Below are positions 27,820 through 36,574 of a stretch of 64,000 bases of DNA, one piece after another. Under the pieces are notes generated by a model. It did not search any database, was not told the origin of the DNA, and saw only the letters and a program-made list of their open reading frames with translations. Position 1 is the first letter of the stretch. Every line of letters starts with the position of its first letter. The stretch lies in assembly GCA_963835735.1 (NCBI GenBank), contig CAWIGP010000003.1, positions 186,001 to 250,000 on the forward strand. Direction: 5' to 3'. The position numbers and the translations under genes are program-made. The stretch comes from DASQMT01 sp963835735. GTDB lineage: Bacteria; Actinomycetota; Thermoleophilia; Solirubrobacterales; Solirubrobacteraceae.

Positions 27820-27849
27820 AAGCGGCGGCGGCGGGAGCCGCCGCCGCTT
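27820..27849 (-). terminator. Strong stem-loop terminator after the small GNAT-like gene
   Basis: A 13-base perfect stem (AAGCGGCGGCGGC with GCCGCCGCCGCTT) closes a GGGA loop. It begins 8 bases after the stop of the small GNAT-like gene in the minus direction and is followed by TTTCC. It also insulates the next promoter. Confidence 0.7.
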
Positions 27850-27857
27850 CCCAGTGG

Positions 27858-28091
27858 TCAGGCCGCGGCCTGGCGGAGGACCGCGACCACGTCCGCCGTC
27901 GGCCGGAAAGGATCCGCCACGACGGCTCCGGTCTCGACCCCGAGCGCAGCGACCGGCTCGGATCCGAGGACGGCGAGCAGCACGCGGCCGGACGGCGGCC
28001 TTGAGGAATCGAGCTGCGCCAACCGCCGGACGGCGGGGGCGTCGTCGGGGCGAGCGACGCGGAGGGTGAGCGGTGAGAGCTGGGGAGCCAT
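27858..28091 (-). CDS. Small GNAT-like protein
   Basis: A 77-residue protein resembling only the first part of a GNAT fold: LTLRVARPDDAPAVRRLAQLDSS, then VLLAVLGSEPVAALGVETGAVVADPFRPTADVVAVLRQ. This short form recurs in actinobacteria and lacks the acetyl-CoA loop, so catalysis is doubtful. The ATG at 28091 fits the family N terminus. It is divergent from the LysR gene, with 72 bases between the starts, and ends at a strong hairpin. Confidence 0.7.
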   Translation of the reverse strand: MAPQLSPLTLRVARPDDAPAVRRLAQLDSSRPPSGRVLLAVLGSEPVAALGVETGAVVADPFRPTADVVAVLRQAAA

Positions 28092-28150
28092 GCAGCGATG
28101 ATGCAGGCCACGAACGTTCATGTCCATCTCACATTTCTTGAGGCGATAGA

Positions 28151-28156
28151 TAAGCT
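28151..28156 (+). promoter_or_regulatory. TAnnnT -10 box of the LysR gene
   Basis: TAAGCT ends 7 bases before the ATG at 28164. The whole 28092-28163 gap is AT-richer than its surroundings, as expected for a divergent LysR-type control region. Confidence 0.45.
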
Positions 28157-28163
28157 CAGCTTC

Positions 28164-29093
28164 ATGCTCGACGTCCGGCGCCTGCGCCTGCTGCGCGAGC
28201 TGAGCGCCCGCGGCACGGTCACGGCCGTCGCGGAGGCGCTCGCGTACACGCCGTCGGCCGTCTCGCAACAGCTCGCCACGCTCGAGCGCGAGGCCGGGGT
28301 GCGGCTGGTCGAGCGCCATGGGCGCCGGCTGCGGCTCACGGACGCGGGGCGCGTGCTGGTCGAACACGCCGACGTCGTGATCGCGCGACTGGACCTCGCC
28401 GAGGCCGAGCTGGCGGCCGCGACGGGCGACGAAGTCATGGGTCGCGTCCGGATCGCAGCGTTCCAGACCGCCGCGTCGGGTCTCGTGATGCCGCTGCTCG
28501 GCGCGCTGCCGGCGCAGTACCCGAAGCTGCGCCTCGAGCTGGACGAGATGGAGGCCGAGGAGGCGCTCGAGCTGCTCCCGCGCGGTGAGGTCGACATCGC
28601 CGTAGCCGAGGAGTACGACTACGCGCCGCGGCGGCGCGACCCGTCGCTCGCGTTCCGCGACGTCTGCCGCGACCCGCTCGTGCTCGTGCTGCCGGCGGAC
28701 CATCCGCTGTGCGCGGCGAATCCCGACACGGCGTCGCTGGCAGCGCTGCGCGACGAGCGCTGGGCAGCGCCACGCTCCGGCACGGCATTCACGGACTCGC
28801 TCGTGCGCGCATGCCGGGCGCTCGGCGGGTTCGAGCCCGACATCCGCCACCGGTCGAACGACCTGGCGGTGTTGGAGCAGCTCGTGGCCGCGGGCGAGGG
28901 GGTGGCGCTGCTGCCGTCGCTCGGCCGGCCCGGCCGGATCCCGGGCGTGGCGGTCCGCCGCTGCGCCGAGGCGCCGCTCGATCGCCGCGTCTTCCTGGCC
29001 GCGCGCCGCGGCAGCACCGGGCGCCCGGCGCTCCAGGCGGTGTCGCGGGCGCTGCGCGAGCAGGCGCGCGCGATCGGCCTCCCCGGTCCGTAA
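28164..29093 (+). CDS. LysR family transcriptional regulator
   Basis: A 309-residue regulator. The winged helix-turn-helix is at 1-62 (LDVRRLRLLRELSARGTVTAVAEALAYTPSAVSQQLATLEREAGVRLVERHGRRLRLT, shown in part), and the effector-binding periplasmic-type fold spans about 90-300 (GRVRIAAFQTAASGLVMPLLGALPAQYP, LVLPADHPL, ALLPSLGR). The start is the ATG at 28164, where the LTTR family begins and a -10 box sits just upstream; an earlier in-frame ATG at 28098 adds an unrelated 22-residue tail. The effector and targets are unknown; the divergent small GNAT-like gene is the first candidate. It is convergent with arsA, 9 bases apart. Confidence 0.88.
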   Translation: MLDVRRLRLLRELSARGTVTAVAEALAYTPSAVSQQLATLEREAGVRLVERHGRRLRLTDAGRVLVEHADVVIARLDLAEAELAAATGDEVMGRVRIAAFQTAASGLVMPLLGALPAQYPKLRLELDEMEAEEALELLPRGEVDIAVAEEYDYAPRRRDPSLAFRDVCRDPLVLVLPADHPLCAANPDTASLAALRDERWAAPRSGTAFTDSLVRACRALGGFEPDIRHRSNDLAVLEQLVAAGEGVALLPSLGRPGRIPGVAVRRCAEAPLDRRVFLAARRGSTGRPALQAVSRALREQARAIGLPGP

Positions 29094-29102
29094 AGGTCGC
29101 GT

Positions 29103-30041
29103 TCAGCCCAGGTCGCGGCCGAGCTTGGCAGCCAGCGTCGCGTACTCCTCCAGCCCGACCTCGGCGTCGAACAGGAACGGCAGCGTGTGGACCGGGGCGT
29201 CGGCGTCGCGTTTGAGCCGCCGCAGGTGCGAGCGCTGCGTCCGCGCGCGCTCGTGCTCCGTGAGCGCCGCGCGTACGGCGGCGAGCGCCTCGGGCGCCAG
29301 CCCGTTGTCGGCCGCCGCGCGCAGCGCTTCGGCCTCCCGGCCGCTGAAGCGAGCCGGGTACACGCCGTTGACGACGATCGCGTCCAGCCCCAGCCCGACC
29401 GCCTGGCGCAGCCGCCCGCCCAGCTCGAGCGTCTCGTTGACCGGCATCTCCTCCGGCAGCGCGACCGCCACGTAGCCCGTCCGGCGCGGGTCGGCGAGCA
29501 TGTCGCGCACCTTGTAGGCCTGGCGCCGGATCGGCCCGACCCGCGCGATCTCGCCGAATGTGCTCGGTGCGGTCAGCATCGCGAGGCCGTGCCCCGAGGC
29601 CGGCGCGTCGACGATCACGAGGTCGTACGTCCGGTTGTGCGCGTCCCAGCGGTGGAGCTGCGCGAGCTCCCACACCTTGGCGATCGTGATCAGCTCCTTG
29701 GCGCCGGGCGCCGCCGCGACGAAGTGCTGAAACGCCGAGGAGCCGGTGATCAGCCTCAGCGCGGTGCCACCGAGCTGTCGCCCGAGCCACTCCTGCAGCG
29801 CCGCCGTCGGGTCGATGCTGATCGCCCACAGGTTGGGGGCCAACTCGACCTCCTGCTCGCGCCGCACGCCCTCGCGGGCGAACGCGCGCGAGACGCGATC
29901 CTGCTCCGCGACCTCGCACACGATCGTGCGCCGGCCACGCGCCGCGGCCGCGAGCCCGAGCGACGCGGCGACGGTCGTCTTGCCGACGCCGCCCTTGCCG
30001 GTCACGTACAGCATCGTGCGGTCCAGCAAGGCTTCCCCCAT
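29103..30041 (-). CDS. ArsA/GET3-family ATPase
   Basis: A 312-residue P-loop ATPase of the ArsA (anion-transporting) family. The deviant Walker A is MLYVTGKGGVGKTTVAASLGLAAA, switch I region is SIDPTAALQEWL, and switch II is DLVIVDAPASGHGLAML. Actinobacterial genomes carry such ArsA-like genes without arsenic genes; no arsenic transport gene is nearby, so a role in arsenite export is unlikely. The start is the ATG at 30041 (MGEALLDRTMLYVTGKGG). It is divergent from crtB, with only 12 bases between the start codons. Confidence 0.85.
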   Translation of the reverse strand: MGEALLDRTMLYVTGKGGVGKTTVAASLGLAAAARGRRTIVCEVAEQDRVSRAFAREGVRREQEVELAPNLWAISIDPTAALQEWLGRQLGGTALRLITGSSAFQHFVAAAPGAKELITIAKVWELAQLHRWDAHNRTYDLVIVDAPASGHGLAMLTAPSTFGEIARVGPIRRQAYKVRDMLADPRRTGYVAVALPEEMPVNETLELGGRLRQAVGLGLDAIVVNGVYPARFSGREAEALRAAADNGLAPEALAAVRAALTEHERARTQRSHLRRLKRDADAPVHTLPFLFDAEVGLEEYATLAAKLGRDLG

Positions 30042-30053
30042 GCTTCTGACAGC

Positions 30054-30923
30054 ATGACGGCTACACGGATGGACCCGTCTCTCGACCACTCCTACGAGAC
30101 GTGCCGTCGCATGCAGCGGCGCCACGACCCGACCTACTACTGGGCGACGCGCCGGCTGCCGGCCGAGATCCGGCCCGCCACGCATGCGCTGTACGGCTAC
30201 GTGCGCACGGCGGACGAGATCGTCGACGGCCCGCACCGGCCCGCGAGCACGGAGGAGCGCCGCGCCGCACTGGATGCCTGGGAGCGCGAGCTCGAGCGCG
30301 GGCGCGCCGCCGGGCGCTCGGCGCACCCGATCGTCGGCGCGCTCGTCGACGCCGGCGCCCGTCACCGCCTGCCGCTCGACGAGCTGCGTACGTACATGTG
30401 TTCAATGCGGATCGACTGCGCGCCGGTGCGGATCGAGACTTGGCCGGAGCTGGACGCCTACATGGACGGCTCGGCCGGCTCGGTCGGCCGCATCATGGCG
30501 CCGCTGCTCGGCGTCCCGGCCCGCCACCACGCCGGGTTCGGCCGGCTCGGGCAGGCGTTCCAGCTGACGAACTTCATCCGCGACGTGCGCGAGGACACGC
30601 GGCTCGATCGCGTCTACCTGCCGGCCGAGGAGCGCGCGCGGTTCGGCGTGGGGGAGGAGCAGCTGCGTGGCGGCCGGGCCTCGCCGGAGCTGCGCGCGCT
30701 GCTGGCGCAAGAGGTGCGGCGCGCGCGCGGGTTGTTCGCCGAGGCCGAGCCCGCGATGGCGAGCGCGCCCGGCTCGGTCCGCACCGGCGTCCGCTTTGCG
30801 GTCGCCGTGTACCTGCGCGTGCTCGACCGCGTCGAGCGGATCGACTTCGACGTGCTCGGCCGCCCGACCGGCGTGCGCGTGTGGCAGCTGCCGGGAGCGG
30901 CTCTGGGGGCGCTGCGCCGGTGA
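30054..30923 (+). CDS. crtB: Phytoene/squalene synthase family protein
   Basis: A 289-residue trans-isoprenyl diphosphate head-to-head synthase. The two Asp-rich motifs are YVRTADEIVDG (about 44-54) and FIRDVREDTRLDRVYLP (about 180-196), with the YCYHVAGSVG region replaced by YMDGSAGSVGRIM. It condenses two farnesyl or geranylgeranyl diphosphates; which one cannot be read from sequence. The start is the ATG at 30054 or 30069. It overlaps the following flavin reductase gene (GTGA), so a carotenoid or hopanoid/menaquinone-related lipid step is likely. Confidence 0.85.
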   Translation: MTATRMDPSLDHSYETCRRMQRRHDPTYYWATRRLPAEIRPATHALYGYVRTADEIVDGPHRPASTEERRAALDAWERELERGRAAGRSAHPIVGALVDAGARHRLPLDELRTYMCSMRIDCAPVRIETWPELDAYMDGSAGSVGRIMAPLLGVPARHHAGFGRLGQAFQLTNFIRDVREDTRLDRVYLPAEERARFGVGEEQLRGGRASPELRALLAQEVRRARGLFAEAEPAMASAPGSVRTGVRFAVAVYLRVLDRVERIDFDVLGRPTGVRVWQLPGAALGALRR

Positions 30924-32071
30924 CGGAGCGGGCGACGCTGCGCGGTCTCGACCGCGTTCCGCTCGAAGGCGGCGCGGCGCGCGCCGACGTGCTGATCTGC
31001 GGCGCGAGCTTCGCGGGGCTGGCGGTGGCGCGCGAGCTGGCGGGCTCCGGCGCCGACGTGCTCGTCGTCGACCGCTACGAGATCGGCGAGCGCCAGACGT
31101 CGGCGTGCGCCGCGCCGACGCCGTGGCTGGAGGCGATGGGCGTGCGCGAGGCGATCCGCCAGGAGCTGCCGTGCATGGCGTTCCACACGCCGCACGGGTC
31201 TGCGCGGTTCCGGCTGCCTTGGAGCTGGTCGTCGTTCGACTACCGCACGCTGTGTGGGGAGTTGTGGGCTCAGACCGATGCGCGCTTCGAGATCGCCAAG
31301 GTGGAAGCCCGGGCGGAGCCGTCGTTCGGGGAGCGCACCGACGACGTCGTCGTCCGCACCGACCGCGGCGACCTGCGCGCTCGGCTCGCGGTCGACGCGC
31401 TCGGGTGGCGGCGCATGCTGGGCTCGGGGGCGAACGTGCAGCCGCCGGACGCGCTCATCTCGCGCGGCCTCGAGGTCCATCCGGACGCGCGCGCCGGCGA
31501 CACCGACCTCGACGTGTGGATCGACCGCTCGCTGATCCGATACGGCTACGCGTGGTCGGTGCCGGCCGCCGGCGAACAGCGCGTCGGCGTCGGCTCGTAC
31601 GAGCCGCGCGATCATGTGCGCGAGCCGACCGTCGAGATCGCCGCTCGGCTGGGGCTGCCGCCCGTGCGCTATCAGGGCAACTGGTTCCCGCACGCGCTGC
31701 GGCCGGCGACCGAGGACGGCGTGTTCTTCGCCGGCGACAGCGCGGGCCATTGCTTCCCGCTCTCGGGCGAGGGGATCCGGACGGCGTTCTACTTCGGCAT
31801 CGCCTGCGGTCGCGAGCTGCGCCGGGTGCTGGACGGGTCGGTCACCCGCGACGAGGCGCTCGCCGCTTACGCCGCGTTCTCGGCGTCGCACGCCGGCGCG
31901 TTCGGGCTCGCGCTGCGGTTGCAGCGCCTGGTGCCGGCGCTGCCGCCGCGGTTGTTGACCGCGGCGCTCGCCGTCGTCGGGCGCGAGCGGCTCTGCCGGC
32001 GGGCGTTCGAGTGGTACCTCGAGCAGGCGCATCCGCGGTTCGCGTCGGCTGGTGTCGCCGTGGCGGCCTGA
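30920..32071 (+). CDS. FAD-dependent oxidoreductase, geranylgeranyl reductase-like
   Basis: A 383-residue flavoprotein. An N-terminal Rossmann GxGxxG-type loop reads DVLICGASFAGLAVARELAGSGADVLVVDR (a variant with Ala/Ser), and a conserved second FAD motif reads GVFFAGDSAGHCFPLSGEGIRTAFYFG, as in geranylgeranyl reductases and squalene or phytoene-modifying monooxygenase relatives. It is coupled to crtB by a GTGA overlap, so it probably reduces or modifies the isoprenoid product. The last six residues (GVAVAA) and the stop lie in repeat DNA starting at 32052, so the natural C terminus has been replaced or extended by the repeat. Confidence 0.78.
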   Translation: MTERATLRGLDRVPLEGGAARADVLICGASFAGLAVARELAGSGADVLVVDRYEIGERQTSACAAPTPWLEAMGVREAIRQELPCMAFHTPHGSARFRLPWSWSSFDYRTLCGELWAQTDARFEIAKVEARAEPSFGERTDDVVVRTDRGDLRARLAVDALGWRRMLGSGANVQPPDALISRGLEVHPDARAGDTDLDVWIDRSLIRYGYAWSVPAAGEQRVGVGSYEPRDHVREPTVEIAARLGLPPVRYQGNWFPHALRPATEDGVFFAGDSAGHCFPLSGEGIRTAFYFGIACGRELRRVLDGSVTRDEALAAYAAFSASHAGAFGLALRLQRLVPALPPRLLTAALAVVGRERLCRRAFEWYLEQAHPRFASAGVAVAA

Positions 32072-32157
32072 AACTGCGGCAGTGAGTGGGCTCGTGTCGC
32101 CGTGGCGGCCCGAAACTGCGGCATTGAGGAAGCGGGTTCGGCCGGTCCGCGCCACGC

Positions 32158-32197
32158 GGGGCGCCTTTGACCACCGCATAGGTGGCCAGCGCGCCCC
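32158..32197. repeat. Palindromic unit, type A
   Basis: GGGGCGCCTTTGACCACC and GGTGGCCAGCGCGCCCC arms around a GCATA loop. Confidence 0.85.
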
Positions 32198-32220
32198 AAG
32201 TGGCGGGGGAGCCGCGATCC

Positions 32221-32259
32221 GGGGCGCCTTTGACTCGTTATGCGAGTCAAAGACGCCCC
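32221..32259. repeat. Palindromic unit, type B with open loop
   Basis: GGGGCGCCTTTGACTCG and CGAGTCAAAGACGCCCC arms around TTATG. In the other B units (6596-6627 and 32702-32734) the loop is absent and the arms meet directly. Confidence 0.85.
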
Positions 32260-32269
32260 GCATCGACTC

Positions 32270-32308
32270 GGGGCGCTTATAGGTCGCTATGCGGCCCCAA
32301 GGCGCCCC
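32270..32308. repeat. Palindromic unit, type F (uninterrupted)
   Basis: GGGGCGCTTATAGGTCG and CGGCCCCAAGGCGCCCC arms around CTATG. It is the intact counterpart of the unit split by the insertion sequence at 5112-6326. Confidence 0.8.
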
Positions 32309-32320
32309 GCGTCGGGCGCG

Positions 32321-32344
32321 GGCGCGTCTCCGCGGAGACGCGCC
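32321..32344. repeat. Palindromic unit, type C core
   Basis: Perfect 24-base palindrome, arms GGCGCGTCTCCG and CGGAGACGCGCC. Confidence 0.85.
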
Positions 32345-32359
32345 AGCGATCCAGGCCCC

Positions 32360-32461
32360 TCCTCAAAGCCCGCAGTTCAGGCCGCCACCGCGACATTGCG
32401 AGCGCTCGCGGTTCGCGTCGGCCCGTGTCGCCGTGGCGGCCTGAACTGCGGGCATTGAGGA
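32360..32461. repeat. Long inverted repeat, type D
   Basis: The left arm begins TCCTCAAAGCCCGCAGTTC and the right arm ends GAACTGCGGGCATTGAGGA; the arms pair over about 35 bases around a GC-rich centre. Counterpart of 6402-6505. Confidence 0.8.
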
Positions 32462-32467
32462 CGCGGG

Positions 32468-32527
32468 CTCGGCCGGGCCGGCGCACGCGGGGCGCGTTGA
32501 CCACCGTATGGGTGGTCAGCGCGCCCC
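32468..32527. repeat. 60-base direct repeat, copy 1 (contains a type A unit)
   Basis: Identical over 60 bases to 32622-32681; it begins CTCGGCCGGGCCGGCGCACG and ends with the type A palindrome 32489-32527, whose arms flank TATG. Confidence 0.9.
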
Positions 32528-32576
32528 GCGTCGACGCGGAGCGCTGCGCGCGCGTGAAGTCCCCCGCGTCGGGTGC

Positions 32577-32602
32577 GGGTGCGTCTCCGCGGAGACGCAC
32601 CC
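32577..32602. repeat. Palindromic unit, type C core
   Basis: Perfect 26-base palindrome, arms GGGTGCGTCTCCG and CGGAGACGCACCC. Confidence 0.85.
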
Positions 32603-32621
32603 GCGATCCGAGAGGCCCGGA

Positions 32622-32681
32622 CTCGGCCGGGCCGGCGCACGCGGGGCGCGTTGACCACCGTATGGGTGGTCAGCGCGCCCC
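32622..32681. repeat. 60-base direct repeat, copy 2
   Basis: Perfect second copy of 32468-32527, 154 bases downstream in the same orientation. Confidence 0.9.
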
Positions 32682-32701
32682 AGGTGGCGGGGCCGCTATC
32701 C

Positions 32702-32734
32702 GGGGCGCCTTTGACTCGAGTCAAAAGCTGCCCC
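32702..32734. repeat. Palindromic unit, type B
   Basis: GGGGCGCC and GCTGCCCC ends around TTTGACTCGAGTCAAA; reverse-complement counterpart of 6596-6627. Confidence 0.85.
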
Positions 32735-32777
32735 GCATCGACTCCGAGCGCTGTCCGGCCTGAAGTCACACCGCGCC

Positions 32778-32817
32778 GGATCGCGGGTGCGTCTCCGCGG
32801 AGACGCACCTGCGATCC
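32778..32817. repeat. Palindromic unit, type C
   Basis: Same 40-base palindrome as 6513-6552. Confidence 0.85.
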
Positions 32818-32980
32818 GGGCCCCTCTTCAATGCCCGCAGTTCACCCACGCAGCGGCCGCCCCGGCGCACCGCCTTCACCGGCGCGGCTCAAGCTGCCGC
32901 CGCCGCCCACGCACCCGGAGCGCGCCGTCTCGGCCCGCCGCCCACGCACCTCGGAGCGCGCCGAAGCGCCGGACCGCCAG

Positions 32981-33919
32981 CTACGGCACGACCACGAGCT
33001 TCGCGTGCGGCGACGCGCCGACGCGCGCCCACGCGTCGGGCACGTCGTCGAGCCCCAGCCGCTCGATCGGCACGGTCAGCTCGCCGGCCAGCGCGTGCGA
33101 CGCCAGGTGCGCGTATGCCGCCGCCTTACGCTCCTCGGAGGCGGCGAAGTTCGTGTGTCCGATCAACTCGATCGGCTTGTTGCGGATCGCCGCCGACGAC
33201 ACGGTCGCCTGGTCGCCCGCGGATTGGCCGAGCTGCACCATCCGCCCGAAGCGCTTCACCGCTCCCATCGCCCCGACCGCCGGCTCGCCCCACAGCGGGT
33301 CGAGGACGAGGTCGTACCCCTCGCCGCCCGACGCGTCGAGCAGCGCGGCCTCCAGATCCTCCCGGCCCAGCGGCACGAGCGCGTCCGCGCCCAGCTCAGC
33401 CGCCCGCGCCAGCGCGCTCTCGTTCCGCGCCGCCGCCACGACCCGCCCGGCGCCGAGCAGCTTCGCCGCCTGCACCGCGATCAGCCCGACGACACCACTC
33501 GCGCCCAGTACGAGCACGGTCTCGCCGGGAGTGAGCCGGCCGCGCCATTCGAGCCCCAGCCACGCCGCGAGGCCGGACACGCCGAGGCAGACCGCCAGCG
33601 CCGGGTCCAACCCGGCCGGCACCGGGTAGCCGTGGCCGGCCTCGATCAGCGTGCGCTCCGCGAACGCGCCGAAGGGCGGCACGCGCTTGTCGAAGTAGAC
33701 GAGGCCGCCGTCGTCGCGCCGGCCGACGCCCTCCTTGCCGGCAACGTACGGCGGCTCGAGCCGCTCCAGCGGATAGACACCCGACGCGATCCGCACGTCG
33801 ACCGGGTTCACCGCGGCGGCCGCCACCTCGAGCGGCACCGCTCCCGGCTCCGCCACCGGGTCGCGGAACTCGCCCACCTCCGGAACGGTGCCGTACGCGT
33901 GTAGAACGGCTGCCCGCAT
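32981..33919 (-). CDS. Zinc-type alcohol dehydrogenase / quinone oxidoreductase family protein
   Basis: A 312-residue MDR-superfamily NADPH oxidoreductase of the quinone reductase type. The N-terminal GroES-like domain is RAAVLHAYGTVPEVGEF with AAAAVNPVDVRIASGVYP, and the Rossmann domain has ETVLVLGASGVVGLIAVQAAKLLGAGRVVAAAR (the AxxGxxG NADPH loop) and ELGADALVPL. The zinc-binding Cys residues of classical alcohol dehydrogenases are missing, so quinone or enone reduction is more likely. The start is the ATG at 33919. It is divergent from hisIE with overlapping -10 boxes, and convergent toward repeat mosaic 2. Confidence 0.87.
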   Translation of the reverse strand: MRAAVLHAYGTVPEVGEFRDPVAEPGAVPLEVAAAAVNPVDVRIASGVYPLERLEPPYVAGKEGVGRRDDGGLVYFDKRVPPFGAFAERTLIEAGHGYPVPAGLDPALAVCLGVSGLAAWLGLEWRGRLTPGETVLVLGASGVVGLIAVQAAKLLGAGRVVAAARNESALARAAELGADALVPLGREDLEAALLDASGGEGYDLVLDPLWGEPAVGAMGAVKRFGRMVQLGQSAGDQATVSSAAIRNKPIELIGHTNFAASEERKAAAYAHLASHALAGELTVPIERLGLDDVPDAWARVGASPHAKLVVVP

Positions 33920-33927
33920 CGCGCGGA

Positions 33928-33936
33928 TACTACGAT
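33928..33936. promoter_or_regulatory. Divergent overlapping -10 boxes (oxidoreductase and hisIE)
   Basis: ATACTACGAT holds TACGAT on the plus strand (33931-33936, 10 bases before the hisIE ATG) and TAGTAT on the minus strand (33928-33933, 8 bases before the oxidoreductase ATG). The two boxes share three positions. Both transcripts would be leaderless, leaving no room for a trp or his attenuator. Confidence 0.55.
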
Positions 33937-33946
33937 CCGGCGTCCG

Positions 33947-34552
33947 ATGGACGACGCCGCGATCGCCTACGACGAGCAGGGTCTCGTGCCCTGCGTGATC
34001 CAGGACTGGCGCACCGGCGAGGTGCTCACGCTGGCGTACATGAACGCCGAGTCGCTCGCCGCCACGCGCCGCACCGGCGAGCTGCACCTCTGGAGCCGCT
34101 CCCGGAAGGAGCTGTGGCACAAGGGCGCCACGTCCGGCAACACCCAGGCGGTCAGGGCGATCCGCTACGACTGCGACGGCGACGCCCTGCTGGCGCTGGT
34201 CGAGCCCGCCGGACCCGCCTGCCACACCGGGGAGCGCACGTGCTTCCATCGCGGCGAGCTCGAGCCGCCGGCGCCGCACGAGGTGCTGCCAGGACTGGAA
34301 CGCACGATCGCCGACCGCGCGACAGCCGATCCCGGCGCGTCCTACACCGCACGTCTGCTCGCCGATCCGCGCGGACTCGGAGACAAGGTTCGCGAGGAGG
34401 CCGAGGAGGTCGCGCGCGCCGCAAGCGACGAGACCGACGAGCGCGTCGCCGAGGAGGCCGCGGACGTCCTCTACCACCTCGCGGTGCTGCTGCGCGCGCG
34501 CGGGCTCGAGCTCGCCGACGCGGAGGAGGTGCTCCGTGGCCGTCGCCGCTGA
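33947..34552 (+). CDS. hisIE: Bifunctional phosphoribosyl-AMP cyclohydrolase / phosphoribosyl-ATP pyrophosphatase
   Basis: A 201-residue fusion for steps 2 and 3 of histidine synthesis. The HisI domain (about 1-108) shows LTLAYMNAESLAATRRTGELHLWSRSRKELWHKGATSGNTQ, with zinc ligands in RYDCDGDALL and GPACHTGERTCFHR; the HisE domain (about 110-195) shows SYTARLLADPRGLGDKVREEAEEVARAA and EEAADVLYHLAVLL. It is the first gene of the trpEGDC unit and the only his gene in the window. It overlaps trpE by 17 bases. Confidence 0.95.
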   Translation: MDDAAIAYDEQGLVPCVIQDWRTGEVLTLAYMNAESLAATRRTGELHLWSRSRKELWHKGATSGNTQAVRAIRYDCDGDALLALVEPAGPACHTGERTCFHRGELEPPAPHEVLPGLERTIADRATADPGASYTARLLADPRGLGDKVREEAEEVARAASDETDERVAEEAADVLYHLAVLLRARGLELADAEEVLRGRRR

Positions 34553-36001
34553 GTCCGAGCTGCGCCTCGGCATCCGCCCGGAGCTCGAGCAGGTGCGCGA
34601 GCTCGCCGAGCAGCACAACCTCGTGCCGGTCACCCAGACCTATCTGGAGGACTGCGAGACACCGGTGTCGGCGTTCCTGAAGCTGCGCGGCGCCGGCCCG
34701 GCGTTCCTGCTCGAGTCGGCCGAGCAGGGCCAGCGCGTCGGGCGCTGGTCGTTCATCGGCTACCGGCCGCGCCACGTGGTGCGCTGGAGCCTGCGCGACG
34801 GCGGCGACCCATACGCGCTTGCCGCCGCCGAGGTCGAGCGCCACCGCCAGGCGCCGCTGCCGGGCCTGCCGCCGTTCGCGGGCGGCGCGGTCGGCTTCTT
34901 CGGCTACGACTGCGTGCGCACGGTCGAGCCGGTCGGCGAGCCCAACCCGGACCCGGTCGGCCTGCCCGACCTCGCGCTGATGCTCACCGACGCGCTCGTC
35001 GCGTTCGACCACCTCAAGCACACGGTCACGATCCTCGCCAACGCCTACGTGGGCGAGGAGGGCGTGGAATCAGGCTACGAGCGTGCCCGCAACCTGATCG
35101 CCGAAGTGCGCGAGCGACTGGCCGGGCCGCTCCCGCGACCGCGGGGCGCCGTCGGCGCCGAGCCGGAGTTCGAGCCGAACATGCCGCGCGAGGCGTTCGA
35201 GGCGATGGTCGCGCGGATCGTCGAGTACATCCACGCGGGCGACGCCTACCAGGTCGTCCCGTCGCAGCGCTGGACGGCGGCGGTCGACGTCGACGCGTTC
35301 TCGGTCTACCGCGGCCTGCGGGCGATCAACCCGTCGCCGTACATGTACTTCCTCGACTTCGAGGACTTCCAGATCGTCGGCGCGTCGCCGGAGCCGCTCG
35401 TCACCGTGACCGGCGGGCGCGCCACGACGCGCCCGATCGCCGGCACGCGCCCGCGCGGCGGCGACGTCGAGAGCGACGAGGCGATCGCGCAGGATCTGCT
35501 CGCCGACGAGAAGGAGCGCGCCGAGCACGTGATGCTGGTCGACCTGGGCCGCAACGACCTCGGGCGCGTGTGCGAGTACGGCAGCGTCGAGGTCGAGACG
35601 TTCATGGCGGTCGAGACCTACTCGCACCTGATCCACATCGTGTCCCAGGTCGGCGGCCGGCTGCGCCCCGAGGTCGGGCCGATGGACGCGCTGCGCTCGA
35701 TCCTGCCGGCCGGCACCCTGTCGGGCGCGCCGAAGGTGCGCGCGATGGAGATCATCGACGAGCTCGAGCCGGTCAAGCGCGGCGCGTACGGCGGCGCCGT
35801 CGGCTACCTCTCCTACACGGGCGAGCTCGACACCTGCATCTGCATCCGCACCGTCGTGCTGAAGGACGGCGTCGCGCACATGCAGGCCGGCGGCGGCACG
35901 GTGGCGGACGCCAAGCCCGACTACGAGTACGAGGAGTCGCGCAACAAGGCGCGTGCGGTCGCGCGCGCGATCGAGCTCGCGACGCGCCAGGAGGCGTGGC
36001 C

Positions 36002-36005
<4 letters not shown>
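34536..36005 (+). CDS. trpE: Anthranilate synthase component I
   Basis: A 489-residue chorismate-utilising enzyme that forms anthranilate with TrpG in tryptophan synthesis. The N-terminal regulatory part has LVPVTQTYLEDCETPVSAFLKL and LLESAEQGQRVGRWSFIGYRP (a feedback-binding region in relatives); the catalytic chorismate-binding domain shows AYQVVPSQRW, RPIAGTRPRGG, HVMLVDLGRNDLGRV and LPAGTLSGAPKVRAMEIIDELE. The start is the GTG at 34536 inside the end of hisIE, and the stop overlaps trpG (GTGA). Confidence 0.97.

Positions 36006-36551
<546 letters not shown>

Positions 36552-36574
<23 letters not shown>

Larger units (their letters stand above)
32052..32860. repeat. Repeat mosaic 2 (non-coding)
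   Basis: About 810 bases of repeated modules between the reductase and the convergent oxidoreductase genes; no convincing gene. Order: two direct copies of a 35-base half-module (32052-32086, 32094-32128), type A palindrome (32158-32197), type B (32221-32259), type F (32270-32308), type C core (32321-32344), long inverted repeat D (32360-32461), a 60-base block (32468-32527), type C (32577-32602), the same 60-base block again (32622-32681), type B (32702-32734), type C (32778-32817). The end 32643-32845 is the reverse complement of 6486-6688 with about ten differences. Confidence 0.9.

Noticed and set aside
32052..32860. CRISPR array
   Set aside because: Units are palindromic, of several types, partly inverted and irregularly spaced, without constant spacers or cas genes.
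33901..33946. A trp or his leader-peptide attenuator
   Set aside because: The -10 box lies 10 bases before the hisIE start, leaving no room for a leader.
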